Positions 6,633 through 15,340 of a stretch of 50,698 nucleotides of DNA are shown here, piece after piece. A model generated the notes under the pieces. That model was not told where the DNA came from. It saw nothing but the letters and a program-made list of their open reading frames with translations, and ran no database searches. A program made the translations under genes and the position numbers. The DNA lies in the NCBI GenBank assembly GCA_003138515.1, contig PLGG01000088.1, positions 1 through 50,698 on the forward strand. The letters run 5' to 3'. The DNA is from Acidobacteriaceae bacterium. GTDB lineage: Bacteria; Acidobacteriota; Terriglobia; Terriglobales; Acidobacteriaceae. Position 1 is the stretch's first letter, and every line of letters begins with the position of its first letter.

Positions 6633-9368
6633 ATGAAGCGCAGAGAGTTTCTGAAGGTGGCGGGAGCGGCTTCGGCGGCGACGATTGCGCGGGCGTCGAT
6701 GGCGCAGTCGGGCCGCGGCTTTGTCATCGTCATCGACAACAATGATCCGGTGGCAAGCGCGCCGCCGGTACAGTGGGCCGCGGAGCAACTGCGCGCGGCG
6801 CTGGCAGCGAAAGGCGCGTGGTGCCACGTCGTGACTTCTCAGGCACGCGTGCGAGGAGCCGCGTTTTTTGTTCTTGTCAACGCGACGGGCTGGGCGGCAG
6901 TGAAGAACGCTGCACAAACGCCCGGATCGCGTCCCGGTGCGGAGTCGTTTGTGTTGGCTCCCGGCCGCCAGGGCAGCGTGCCTGCCACCGTCGTCTCGGG
7001 GAGCGACGTGCTCGGATATGTGTACGGTCTGCTTGAACTCACAGAGAGAGCGAGGTTCGGTGCGGCTTCCGCAGCAACTCTGCGCGTGGCGCAGCCAGTT
7101 TTGGAAAAACCGGCCAATGAAGTGCGCAGCGTTGGGCGCTATTTTTCGAGCGAGGTCGAGGACAAAGCGTGGCTCTACGACAAGGATTTCTGGTCGGGGT
7201 ATCTCGATTTGCTCGTTGCGTCCAGGTTCAACCGGTTCTGCCTCGCTTTCGGACTTGAATATGACTTTCCCAAGGGCGTAACGAGCGATTATCTCCACTT
7301 TCCCTACCCGTATACGGTCAATGTGCCGGGGTACAACGTGCGCGTGATGCAACTGGCTGCCGCGGATGGAACGGTGCTGCCGGCGCCGGTTCCGCTCAGC
7401 GATCACGAACGGCAGATGAACCTGGAGGCGCTCAAATTCATCGCCGCGCAGACCGCCACGCGCGGACTGCATTTTCAGCTGGGAATCTGGACGCACGCGT
7501 ACCAGTGGACCGACAGCCCGCATGCGTATCACAACATCGAAGGGCTGACCAAGGAGACGCACGCGGCCTATTGCCGCGACGCGCTGGCGCTGCTGTTGAA
7601 GCAATGTCCGGAGATTCAGGGCCTGACGATGCGCGTTCACGGCGAGAGTGGGATCCCGGAGGGGAGCTACGACTTCTGGAAGACATTGTTCCAAGCGGTC
7701 AAAGACTGCGGGCGTACGGTCGAGATCGACATGCACGCGAAAGGCGTCGACCAAAAGATGATCGACATTGCCGCAGCAACCGGAATGCCGGTGAAGCTGG
7801 GAGCGAAGTACTCCGCGGAGCACCAGAGCCTCGGCTACCAGCAGGCAGACATTCGCCCGCTGGAGATTCCGAAGCCCGAGGTCGAAGGGGAAGGACCTTT
7901 CAGTGTAAGCTCCGGGGCCCGCTCGTTCACGCGGTATGGGTATGCGGATTTTCTGAAGGCGGGCAACCACTACAAAGTGCTGTTTCGACTGTGGCCTGGC
8001 ACGCAGCGGCATTTGCTGAGCGCTGATCCGGAGATGGCTGCGGCGTACGGTCGAACCGCACATTTTTGCGGGGCCGTTGGGCTGGATTTGATGGAGCCGC
8101 TGACGTTCAAGGGAAGGGAAGGATCGGGGCACACGGGCGGCCGATGCGCGTACTCGGATGCCAGCCTGAACCCGAAGGCCGACTGGGAAAAATTCGAGCT
8201 TTACTACAGGGTGTGGGGACGGCGGCTTTACGATCCGGACGCGAATCCGGAGGCGTGGCGCCGGTGGCTGCGCAAAGTGTTCGGCGACGGAGCGATTGCC
8301 GTGGAGACGACCGTGGCCAATGCGAGCCGGATTCTGCCGCTGCTGACTTCGGCGCATCTGCCGTCGGCATCGAATCACTCGTACTGGCCGGAGATGTACA
8401 CCAACATGCCGATGGTGCGCGGAAGCGAGTTCACGCCGTACAGCGATACGCCGGAGCCGAGATGCTTTGCGACGGTAAGCCCGCTCGATCCGGTATTGTT
8501 CGCCACGATTGAAGCGCACGCCGCGGACGAAATGGGGCGCGCAGCGAATCCAAAATACTCGCCGATCGAGGTGGCGCAGTGGATAGAGGATTGTGCAACC
8601 GCATCGAGCGCTGCGCTGGACGAGGCACGTCGTACGACGATCTCGCGGCGGTCCGCCGCGTTTCGCCGGATTGAAGCGGACGTGGAAATTCAGATCGGCA
8701 TTGGATGGTTCTTCGCGTCGAAGCTGCGCAGCGGTATGTCGTATGCCGTCTTTGAGCAGTCGGAGGATGCGGCAGCGGGCAGGCAGGCGATCAACGAATA
8801 CAGGATGGCGCGTGAGGCCTGGGCCGACATGGCCACGCGAGCTGCGACAGTCTATCGTGCAGACGTTTCCTATGGAAGCACGCCGATGCGGCGCGGACAT
8901 TGGAGCGACCGTCTGAGCGCGATCGACAGCGATATTGCAGCGGTGACTGACAGGGTGACGGCCGTGGGACGATTGGACATGTCATCCCAAGACACGCGGC
9001 ACGCGATTGCGGATGCAGCAGGCAGGCCGGGGCGGCCTTTTGTGGCGTGCAGTCACCTGCCGCCGGCGAGCTTTGAAGCCGGCGCGCCGCTGACGCTAGT
9101 AGTCACCGTTCTAGTGCCTGATGAGGTGAGCTCGATTCGACTCCATTACCGGCGTGTGAACCAGGCGGAACGATGGAAGCGAGTGGAGATGCAGGGGGAC
9201 GCCGGGAGCTACACGTCGGCGATTCCGGCCGATTATACGAATTCCGATTTCCCGCTCGAATACTATTTCGATCTTGAGGGAAAGAGCGGGGCGGCGCGGC
9301 TGGAGCCGGCATTCAACGCGACGCTCTCGAATCAACCGTACTACACGGTGATGCGGAGAGGCGCGTAA
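6633..9368 (+). CDS. Tat-exported glycoside-hydrolase-like protein
   Basis: The 911-residue product starts with a twin-arginine signal (MKRREFLKVAG) and is therefore probably folded before export. Residues about 25-160 resemble the small alpha/beta domain that precedes the catalytic barrel in GH20/GH67-type enzymes. Residues about 180-560 read as a TIM barrel (LDLLVASRFNRFCLAF, LHFQLGIWTHAYQW, GLTMRVHGESGIPEGSY, TVEIDMHAKGVD, YKVLFRLWPGTQRH), with acidic residues at strand ends as in glycosidases. The C-terminal region adds a beta-domain. The ATG at 6633 is chosen over in-frame upstream starts because it begins the Tat signal. Substrate and exact GH family are unknown; an alpha-glucuronidase-like activity is one possibility. 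Confidence 0.75.
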   Translation: MKRREFLKVAGAASAATIARASMAQSGRGFVIVIDNNDPVASAPPVQWAAEQLRAALAAKGAWCHVVTSQARVRGAAFFVLVNATGWAAVKNAAQTPGSRPGAESFVLAPGRQGSVPATVVSGSDVLGYVYGLLELTERARFGAASAATLRVAQPVLEKPANEVRSVGRYFSSEVEDKAWLYDKDFWSGYLDLLVASRFNRFCLAFGLEYDFPKGVTSDYLHFPYPYTVNVPGYNVRVMQLAAADGTVLPAPVPLSDHERQMNLEALKFIAAQTATRGLHFQLGIWTHAYQWTDSPHAYHNIEGLTKETHAAYCRDALALLLKQCPEIQGLTMRVHGESGIPEGSYDFWKTLFQAVKDCGRTVEIDMHAKGVDQKMIDIAAATGMPVKLGAKYSAEHQSLGYQQADIRPLEIPKPEVEGEGPFSVSSGARSFTRYGYADFLKAGNHYKVLFRLWPGTQRHLLSADPEMAAAYGRTAHFCGAVGLDLMEPLTFKGREGSGHTGGRCAYSDASLNPKADWEKFELYYRVWGRRLYDPDANPEAWRRWLRKVFGDGAIAVETTVANASRILPLLTSAHLPSASNHSYWPEMYTNMPMVRGSEFTPYSDTPEPRCFATVSPLDPVLFATIEAHAADEMGRAANPKYSPIEVAQWIEDCATASSAALDEARRTTISRRSAAFRRIEADVEIQIGIGWFFASKLRSGMSYAVFEQSEDAAAGRQAINEYRMAREAWADMATRAATVYRADVSYGSTPMRRGHWSDRLSAIDSDIAAVTDRVTAVGRLDMSSQDTRHAIADAAGRPGRPFVACSHLPPASFEAGAPLTLVVTVLVPDEVSSIRLHYRRVNQAERWKRVEMQGDAGSYTSAIPADYTNSDFPLEYYFDLEGKSGAARLEPAFNATLSNQPYYTVMRRGA

Positions 9369-9489
9369 AGAGGACCAGGGCAGCCTCAGATTTGAGTGCA
9401 AGCCGGCGGCGAGCAGCAAATCGAAGCCAGCGATGCCGGTCAGCAGGTGTACAGGCGCGGGTGCGGTGCGGTATCCTGACACTTAACCC

Positions 9490-9768
9490 ATGATTTTTTC
9501 TCGCGACTACATTGGGTATCTCGCCCGCCGCACGGTCAAGCATCTGATCGACGCAAAGATGATCACCACCAGCGACTTGAAGGTGACGGAAGCGCGCGTC
9601 AATACGTCTCTGCTCGAGGAGCTTTCGCTCGAGGACCGCATCAACGAAGAGGTGCGCGTGATTCTGGACGCGTACTCCGAGGAGATGCGCAAGAGCGGCG
9701 CGCAATACGCCGAGATGTTCAAGAAGGTGAAGACCGAGCTAACCAAGAAGTACAAGGCGGTGCTATGA
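9490..9768 (+). CDS. DUF507 family protein (first of two)
   Basis: This small helical 92-residue protein belongs to DUF507, whose function is unknown. Diagnostic segments are the N-terminal FSRDYIGYLARR, IDAKMITTSD and the C-terminal helix with EEVRVILDAYSEEMRKSGAQY. It has no signal peptide. Its stop overlaps the start of the next gene by four bases (ATGA), so the two are translationally coupled and probably form a hetero-oligomer. The start at ATG 9490 is clear; no strong Shine-Dalgarno sequence is visible. Confidence 0.88.
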   Translation: MIFSRDYIGYLARRTVKHLIDAKMITTSDLKVTEARVNTSLLEELSLEDRINEEVRVILDAYSEEMRKSGAQYAEMFKKVKTELTKKYKAVL

Positions 9769-10040
9769 GGATCAACCGCGACAAGCTGAACAAGCTGGCC
9801 CACACCGTGGCGGATACGCTGGCCGAGATCGACCAGGTGGGGTTCCTGGAGGATCGCAATACGATCCGGCAGGAGGCGCGGAAAGAGCTGGAGCTTCTGC
9901 TCATCGAGGAGGCAAAGATCGATACGATGGCGCGGCAGAAGATTGTCAACCAGCGCAAGATTATCCTCGAGGGCTCGCAAGAGTGGGACATTCTGTACCG
10001 CAAATACTACAACGACGAAGTGCGCAAGCTGGGGATTTGA
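9765..10040 (+). CDS. DUF507 family protein (second of two)
   Basis: The second DUF507 paralogue has 91 residues and starts MRINRDKLNKLAHTVADTL, with ELLLIEEAKIDTMARQKI in the middle and LYRKYYNDEVRKLGI at the end. It overlaps the first copy by four bases and ends 99 bases before tRNA-Glu. The two copies share architecture but little identity, which suggests distinct subunits rather than a recent duplication. Function is unknown. Confidence 0.88.
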   Translation: MRINRDKLNKLAHTVADTLAEIDQVGFLEDRNTIRQEARKELELLLIEEAKIDTMARQKIVNQRKIILEGSQEWDILYRKYYNDEVRKLGI

Positions 10041-10072
10041 GGCTGCGCTCCTGCTCTCGTCGCGCCATTGGA

Positions 10073-10101
10073 TTGATGCGGTATTTTTGTTAAAGTAAAG
10101 G
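10073..10101 (+). promoter_or_regulatory. Candidate promoter of tRNA-Glu
   Basis: TTGATG (10073-10078) and TAAAGG (10096-10101) are spaced 17 bases apart and followed by a very GC-rich stretch, as in stringently controlled stable-RNA promoters. The -10 match is modest. Confidence 0.35.
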
Positions 10102-10139
10102 AGTAGCCCGCGCCCGCGGGCCGCTTCCACACAATAAGT

Positions 10140-10214
10140 GGCGCTATCGTCTAGGGGTTAGGACGTGAGATTCTCAATCTTAAAACCCGGGTTCGATTCC
10201 CGGTAGCGCTACCA
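10140..10214 (+). tRNA. tRNA-Glu (anticodon CUC)
   Basis: A full cloverleaf is readable. The acceptor is GGCGCTA against TAGCGCT (first pair G-U). The D-arm starts GTCT, and the anticodon stem TGAGA/TCTTA holds the loop TTCTCAA, giving anticodon CUC. The variable loop is AAAC, the T-arm is CCGGG/CCCGG around TTCGATT, and discriminator A and CCA are encoded. Confidence 0.96.
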
Positions 10215-10308
10215 GCTTTTCAATCCAGTTGACTCCAGAGCTCATCCCGCCATCTCCATTCGCTGCCGCCATTGATCATTGCCCAATTCGGCGGAGATGA
10301 ACGTTGTT

Positions 10309-11142
10309 TCAGCGGGCGATGTACGCGGTCGCGCTTCCCATTGACTGCCTGTCAAACGACTCCTCGAATCCGAATGCCGTCTCTACGCCTCCCAGCAGTA
10401 GCCATCCGCCGCGAAATAGGGTGCCGTGGAGTTCTTTCATGATCTTCTTCTTGGTTTCGGTATCGAAATAGATCATGACATTGCGGCAGAAAACGAGATC
10501 GAATGGCCCGAGGGCGCGGAGGCTCGCGCGCAGGTCAATCGATTCAAAGTCGACCATCTTCCGCACTGCATCGCTCAACTGCCATTGCGAGTCGACGCGA
10601 TGAAAATACCTGACCAGGAGAGCAGCCGGCAAGCCCCGGTTGACCTCGATCTGCTGGTAATTGCCGGAGCGCGCACGATCCAAAACCTTCGAGGAAAAGT
10701 CTGTGCCCAGAATTTGAATGTCCCAGCCACTTAAACCTGATTCGATAAGGAGCATCGCGAGGCTATAGGCTTCCTGCCCGGTGGATGCCGCCGCAGACCA
10801 GAAGCGCAACCTCCTCGTATCTCGCCGCTCTTCCATCAAGCGGGGCAGCAGGACGTTTCGAATGGCGTCATATTGGGCAGGATCGCGGAAGAAGTAGGTT
10901 TCATTAGTCGTCATGGCCTCCACGACCTGATGGCCGACATCGATCCGGCGATTTGTCTGTATGAATTCGCACAGTTCGTTAATCGTGCCGAGGCCGAGTT
11001 GTCTGACGATGGGCGCGAGGCGAGTTTCGAAAAGGTAGTCTTTATCTTCTTCGAGCACGATGCCCGCCTGGGAATAGACATGCTGCTGAAGAAACCGGTA
11101 GTTCTCCGGGAGGATTTGCGCGATTGATGTTGGGCCCGACAT
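10309..11142 (-). CDS. cheR: CheR chemoreceptor glutamate methyltransferase
   Basis: CheR methylates glutamates on chemoreceptors using S-adenosylmethionine. The 277-residue product has the N-terminal helical domain (FLQQHVYSQAGIVLEEDKDYLFETRL), the TNETYFFRDP motif, the SAM-binding segment RFWSAAASTGQEAYSLAM near residue 112, and the DLVFCRNVMIYFD motif near 210. There are no C-terminal TPRs. It is the last gene of the operon, 10 bases after cheB. Confidence 0.95.
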   Translation of the reverse strand: MSGPTSIAQILPENYRFLQQHVYSQAGIVLEEDKDYLFETRLAPIVRQLGLGTINELCEFIQTNRRIDVGHQVVEAMTTNETYFFRDPAQYDAIRNVLLPRLMEERRDTRRLRFWSAAASTGQEAYSLAMLLIESGLSGWDIQILGTDFSSKVLDRARSGNYQQIEVNRGLPAALLVRYFHRVDSQWQLSDAVRKMVDFESIDLRASLRALGPFDLVFCRNVMIYFDTETKKKIMKELHGTLFRGGWLLLGGVETAFGFEESFDRQSMGSATAYIAR

Positions 11143-11152
11143 CTATCTCCTC

Positions 11153-12268
11153 TCAGACTCGATCTGTCCTGCGCAAAATCTCCGGCACGATTTGGTCGAG
11201 CGGCAGCACGCTGTCGGCGAGGCCGGCTGTGACCACGGCGCCGGGCATGCCCCATACGACACTCGAAGCCTCATCCTGCGCGAGGATGCTTGCACCTTGT
11301 GCTTTGAGGATCTCGACTCCGCGCAAGCCGTCGTGTCCCATGCCAGTCAAGATAGCGGCGATGACCGCACCGCCATATACCTCGGCGATCGAGGAGAAAA
11401 GCGCATCAACGGCTGGACGGCAGAAGTTCTGAAGCGGCGACTGGTCCAACTGGACACGCACTTCGCCGCTGCGAGCAGCCACCTTGAGATGAAAGTCTCC
11501 GGGGGCGATCAGTATCTTGCCGGCGGTGACGGAGTCGCTCTGGCTTGCTTCTTCGACCGACAGCGGGCACGAAGCGTGAAGGCGATCAGCGAGGAAGCGC
11601 GTGAAGAGCGGCGGCATATGCTGCACTAAGAGAACCGGCAATGGGAATTCAGCCGGCAGATGCGGCAGAATGGCGCCGAGAGCGGACGGGCCGCCGGTGG
11701 AGACTCCGATGACCACAACTTTGGGCCGCTGGTTTGCGCTCAACGCAAAGGATGGGATGCGCTCTCGCGGCGGCGCAGCGAGAATTTGCGGAACCTGCAT
11801 CCGTGATGGTGCGCTCGACTTAGTCGGCAACAGGAAGAACTGCTTGACCTTCGGGATCAACTCCTCGCGGAGGCGCATCATGGATTGATCGAGCGAACCT
11901 TCGTTGGAGGCCTTGGTCACGTAGTCATCGGCGCCCAGGGTCAATGCTTCGAGTGTCACCTCCGCGCCGCGTTCGGTGAGCGTGCTGAACATGATCACAC
12001 GCAGTCGGGGGTGATCGCGACTCAGGCGGCGGAGCGTCTCCAGGCCACCCATCTCCGGCATCTCGATATCCAGCGTGAGCACGTCGGGGTTAAGCTGCGG
12101 GATAAGCCGAAGCGCAATCGAGCCGTTGGCCGCCGCGCCGACAACCTCGAGTTCCGGATCCTGCTCCAGCGCGTGCGTGACCAGACGGCGGATCACCACG
12201 GAGTCGTCCACCACCAACACGCGAACCCGCTCCCCGGCCTGGAGAGTCCGCCTGTTCAGCACGGCCAT
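11153..12268 (-). CDS. cheB: CheB receptor methylesterase/deamidase
   Basis: CheB removes methyl groups from receptors when its receiver is phosphorylated by CheA. The 371-residue product has an N-terminal receiver (VRVLVVDDSVVIRRL, phospho-Asp in DVLTLDIEMPEMGG near residue 67), a linker, and the methylesterase domain with the Ser in VIGVSTGGPSAL, the His in LVQHMPPLFT and the Asp in LTGMGHDGL. It starts one base after the cheY stop and ends 10 bases before cheR, so all three are co-translated. Confidence 0.96.
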   Translation of the reverse strand: MAVLNRRTLQAGERVRVLVVDDSVVIRRLVTHALEQDPELEVVGAAANGSIALRLIPQLNPDVLTLDIEMPEMGGLETLRRLSRDHPRLRVIMFSTLTERGAEVTLEALTLGADDYVTKASNEGSLDQSMMRLREELIPKVKQFFLLPTKSSAPSRMQVPQILAAPPRERIPSFALSANQRPKVVVIGVSTGGPSALGAILPHLPAEFPLPVLLVQHMPPLFTRFLADRLHASCPLSVEEASQSDSVTAGKILIAPGDFHLKVAARSGEVRVQLDQSPLQNFCRPAVDALFSSIAEVYGGAVIAAILTGMGHDGLRGVEILKAQGASILAQDEASSVVWGMPGAVVTAGLADSVLPLDQIVPEILRRTDRV

Positions 12269-12269
12269 T

Positions 12270-12653
12270 TCATGCCCCGCAAATCTGGATTCCCGCTAGT
12301 TGGAGCTTTCCCACGATGATGTCCTTGGTGAAAGGCTTCATCACATACTCGTTGGCGCCAGCCTCCAGGGCTTCCGCGATACGGTCCACCTCAGTTTCCG
12401 CGGTGACCATAACGACCACGAGCGACGAGAGTTTCGGATTTTCGCGCAACCGCTTGAGTAGATCCAGCCCGTTCATCTCCGGCATATTCCAATCGAGAAG
12501 AATCAGCGTCACCGCGGATTTCTCAGCTTGAATCAATTCCAATGCTTCTTTTCCGTTAGCCGCTTCACGAACCTCGAATCCGAGCTCCCTCAAAGTCTTG
12601 GAGAGGATCGTGCGGATGGCCCTTGAATCATCGACTACCAATGCCGTAGCCAT
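12270..12653 (-). CDS. cheY: CheY-type response regulator
   Basis: This stand-alone receiver domain of 127 residues starts MATALVVDDSRAIRT. The phospho-Asp lies in LILLDWNMPEMNG, the Thr in VMVTAETE and the Lys in YVMKPFTK. It probably carries the output signal of the pathway. I chose the ATG at 12653, behind a GGGGGGAAAC purine tract, over an ATG ten codons upstream because it begins the domain exactly. A long hairpin separates it from mcp. Confidence 0.95.
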   Translation of the reverse strand: MATALVVDDSRAIRTILSKTLRELGFEVREAANGKEALELIQAEKSAVTLILLDWNMPEMNGLDLLKRLRENPKLSSLVVVMVTAETEVDRIAEALEAGANEYVMKPFTKDIIVGKLQLAGIQICGA

Positions 12654-12684
12654 CGTTTCCCCCCGCAATCGCCGGTTATGCAAG

Positions 12685-12729
12685 TGAATGCGGCCTGCCG
12701 AATGGTTTCGACTCGACAGGCCGCATTCA
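12685..12729. promoter_or_regulatory. Hairpin between mcp and cheY
   Basis: A perfect 13-bp inverted repeat, TGAATGCGGCCTG (12685-12697) against CAGGCCGCATTCA (12717-12729), has a 19-base loop. It lies between the mcp stop and the cheY ribosome-binding site. No T-tract follows on the minus strand, so it looks like an mRNA processing or stabilising stem rather than an intrinsic terminator. Confidence 0.6.
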
Positions 12730-12744
12730 TCGCAGCCGCTTCGA

Positions 12745-14754
12745 TCAGAACGTGAACCTCGAGACGACTTTTTGCAACTGCGCCGCCATGTGGCTCAACT
12801 CAGCAGACGCCTTCTGCGTATCGTTCGCGCCCTGCGTGGTGTTCTTTGCCGCGAGAGCTACGCCGCCGATGTTCTTGGCGATGTCGCCGACTCCCTTGGC
12901 TGCCTCCGTGACGCTATGGCCGATTTCGTTTGTGGTCACCGTTTGTTCTTCGACCGCCGAAGCGATGCTGTTGGAGATGTCGTTGACCTGGTTGATGATG
13001 TTGCTGATCTCCTCGATCGCCGTGACCGCTCCCTTCGTGTCGCCCTGAATCGCCTCGATCTTCCGACCGATGTCTTCAGTGGCCTTGGCGGTCTGCTTCG
13101 CAAGCTCCTTCACCTCGTTGGCCACCACAGCGAAACCCTTGCCCGCTTCTCCGGCCCGCGCGGCCTCGATGGTTGCGTTGAGGGCCAGCAGATTGGTTTG
13201 CTGCGCGATTGAGGTAATCACTTTGATCACGTTGCCAATCTCCTGGCTGGACTCGCCAAGCTTCTTCACGGTCTCGTTGGTGGAGTGCGCCACGTTGACG
13301 GCATTCTTGGCCACCCGCGCCGATTCGTTGGCATTTTTGGCGATCTCACGGATGGAGGCCTGCATTTCCTCGGACGCCGAAGCAACCGAGGCAACGTTTT
13401 TGGAGATCTCTTCGCTGGCCGCTGATACCACGTTGGCCTGCGTTGCCGTCTCTTCCGCATTGCCCGCCATCTGCTGGCTGACTGCTGTGAGCTCCTCCGA
13501 CGAGGACGCCAGCGTCGAGGCGTTCTGCGCGGTGACCTTCAGGGGCTCGACCACTATCTCGAGGGTCTTGTTGATCCCCTCGACGATTTTGCGGTAGTCG
13601 CCCTTGTGCCTGCCGGCATCGGCCCGCGTCGCCAACTTGCCGTCCGCCGCCGCATTCACCAGCATCTCGACGTCTTCCACCAACTCCCTGAGGTTTTCCA
13701 TCATTGCTGTAAGAGATGGCACCAACTCGTCGGCTTGTGACCTGCGCCCGATTTTTCTGTATTCAAGCAAATCGACAAGGTCTCCCTGTGAGACCCTTTT
13801 GATTGTGCTGACGACATGGGCAATTCTGTTATGTACGACATTCACAGCTTGGCCGACGCTCGCGAAGATGCCCTCATACTTCCCCTCAACCTGTTGGCTA
13901 TAGTCGTTGTTCGCCATCCTTTGCAGCACGTTGTTTGATTCCGAGAGGCCACTGAGGCTGTCAATGCAGGCATTCAGATTGTTCTTGATCTTGTTGAAGT
14001 CGCCGTTGTAGTTGTCGGTGAGCTTTGGAGGAATGTCGCCCTTGGAGATCCGGTCAACATACTCCGCCGAGACGTTCAACGGGCCGATGAAGGCGTCCAG
14101 GGTGGCGTTCACGCCCTCGATGACTTTGCGATACTCGCCCTGGTGCTTGCTGGCATCGGTACGCATGGCCAACCTGCCTTCCAATGCCGCCTGCGTCAGC
14201 AGGGCGGCGTCGGCCAGCATGGCGTTCAGCGCCTGCTTCTGCAGCGTGACATCGGTCGCGTAGTTGACCACTTTGAAGGGTTTACCGGTGGAATCGAGAA
14301 TCGGGTTATAGGAAGCCTGAAGCCAGATCTCCTTGCCGCCTCCGATCAGGCGCTCGTACTCCGACGTCTGACACTCGCCACGGTTCAAGGCAGCCCAGAA
14401 TTCTCTGTATTCATAACTCTTCCGGTAGGCCTCGTCCGCAAACATGCTGTGGTTCCCGCCTTTGATCTCATCCAGAGTGCTGCCCAGAATTCTCAGGAGA
14501 TTGTCGTTGGCATCGAGGATCGTCCCGTCCATACCGAACTCGATGACCACCTGAGATTTGCGGATAGCGGCAACCTGCCCGGCGTAATCGGCGAACAGCT
14601 CCTGGTCAACAGCTGCGTGGGCGCCATCGCCCCTCTGACCGTTCCCAGTCCTGGTTGTGGGTCGTTCGTGCTCCGGGCGTTCCAACACGGCGGTGCCGGC
14701 AGATGAACGGCGGCCCGAGCGAACTCCCCGGCTGAAACTCGATTGTCTTTCCAT
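12745..14754 (-). CDS. Soluble methyl-accepting chemotaxis protein (PAS-HAMP-MA)
   Basis: The 669-residue chemoreceptor has no transmembrane helix and so senses in the cytoplasm. Residues 1-50 are a basic, disordered leader. Residues about 60-175 form a PAS domain ([21 protein letters not shown]) with a PAC-like end ([18 protein letters not shown]) of the type that can bind heme or flavin. HAMP-like repeats follow to about 400, and then the coiled-coil signalling domain with the hairpin tip [21 protein letters not shown]. There is no C-terminal NWETF-like CheR tether. The start at 14754 has AAGGAG upstream. It lies between cheW and cheY in the operon. Confidence 0.94.
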   Translation of the reverse strand: MERQSSFSRGVRSGRRSSAGTAVLERPEHERPTTRTGNGQRGDGAHAAVDQELFADYAGQVAAIRKSQVVIEFGMDGTILDANDNLLRILGSTLDEIKGGNHSMFADEAYRKSYEYREFWAALNRGECQTSEYERLIGGGKEIWLQASYNPILDSTGKPFKVVNYATDVTLQKQALNAMLADAALLTQAALEGRLAMRTDASKHQGEYRKVIEGVNATLDAFIGPLNVSAEYVDRISKGDIPPKLTDNYNGDFNKIKNNLNACIDSLSGLSESNNVLQRMANNDYSQQVEGKYEGIFASVGQAVNVVHNRIAHVVSTIKRVSQGDLVDLLEYRKIGRRSQADELVPSLTAMMENLRELVEDVEMLVNAAADGKLATRADAGRHKGDYRKIVEGINKTLEIVVEPLKVTAQNASTLASSSEELTAVSQQMAGNAEETATQANVVSAASEEISKNVASVASASEEMQASIREIAKNANESARVAKNAVNVAHSTNETVKKLGESSQEIGNVIKVITSIAQQTNLLALNATIEAARAGEAGKGFAVVANEVKELAKQTAKATEDIGRKIEAIQGDTKGAVTAIEEISNIINQVNDISNSIASAVEEQTVTTNEIGHSVTEAAKGVGDIAKNIGGVALAAKNTTQGANDTQKASAELSHMAAQLQKVVSRFTF

Positions 14755-14857
14755 TGTCCTTGCTCCTTTGCGTTCCTGTTTGGTTAATTCGCCGCCACAC
14801 GCAGTTGACTCGTTTTTGGCTCTTGCCTTTCCCGGGCCGGCTCGCGTTTTGAGCACG

Positions 14858-15337
14858 CTACACCACCCTTCCGACCGCAATATCCACCGTTCGCTCCGTA
14901 TCGAGAACGAGCAGCAGCCGGTCCTTCAGCTTGTAGACGCCGTGAATGATCTCCCGCGCCGCGGGGTCCAGATTCTCCGGCGGCCTCTCGTAGGTGGCGG
15001 CATCCACGTCCAGCACGTCTCCAATCTCGTCCACCAGCAAACTCACGGCGCCATCGTCGGTCCGGATCACCATATTGGTGGGAGTTTGGCCTCCCGTGCG
15101 AGGCGGCAATCGTCACCGCCGCCGCAAATCGATGGCGGTGACGATTTGTCCGCGCAGGTTGATCAATCCCTCGATGACATCCGGGGCTCGAGGCACGTGG
15201 GTCATCTGTTGGAAGCGCAGCACCTCTTGCACGCGGAGAACGTCCACGCCGAAAAACAGGTCCGCCACAAAGAATGTTGAAAGCTGCCCGCTGTTCTGGG
15301 CCGCTTCGGGCTTCACGATCGCGGTATCGGTCGCCAT
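14858..15337 (-). pseudogene. cheW: cheW adaptor gene with internal TGA
   Basis: CheW couples CheA to chemoreceptors. The reading frame is intact at both ends but interrupted. The first 74 codons end DLRRR, then TGA (15113-15115), and the same frame continues with LPPRTGGQTPTNMVIRTDD to [21 protein letters not shown]. Joined, the two parts match one complete CheW of about 160 residues. The stop lies in a perfect inverted repeat (15108-15120/15134-15146). A TTG two codons after the stop could restart translation, so a split CheW is conceivable. It begins 3 bases after the cheA stop. CheA here carries two CheW-like domains that could compensate. A sequencing error cannot be excluded. Confidence 0.85.
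15108..15146. repeat. Perfect 13-bp inverted repeat holding the cheW stop
   Basis: AATCGTCACCGCC (15108-15120) and GGCGGTGACGATT (15134-15146) are exact reverse complements with a 13-base spacer. The right arm, read on the minus strand, encodes the conserved I-V-T-A of CheW. The left arm carries the TGA. Confidence 0.9.
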
Positions 15338-15340
15338 GAG

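Noticed and set aside
6537..8900. 787-codon frame antisense to the Tat-exported glycosidase-like gene
   Set aside because: Very Arg/His-rich product without motifs. The opposite strand has a clear Tat signal and barrel motifs.
15113..15115. UGA read as a sense codon in cheW
   Set aside because: UGA ends many genes here (for example the ferredoxin, cheY and transposase), and the inverted-repeat origin explains the codon better.
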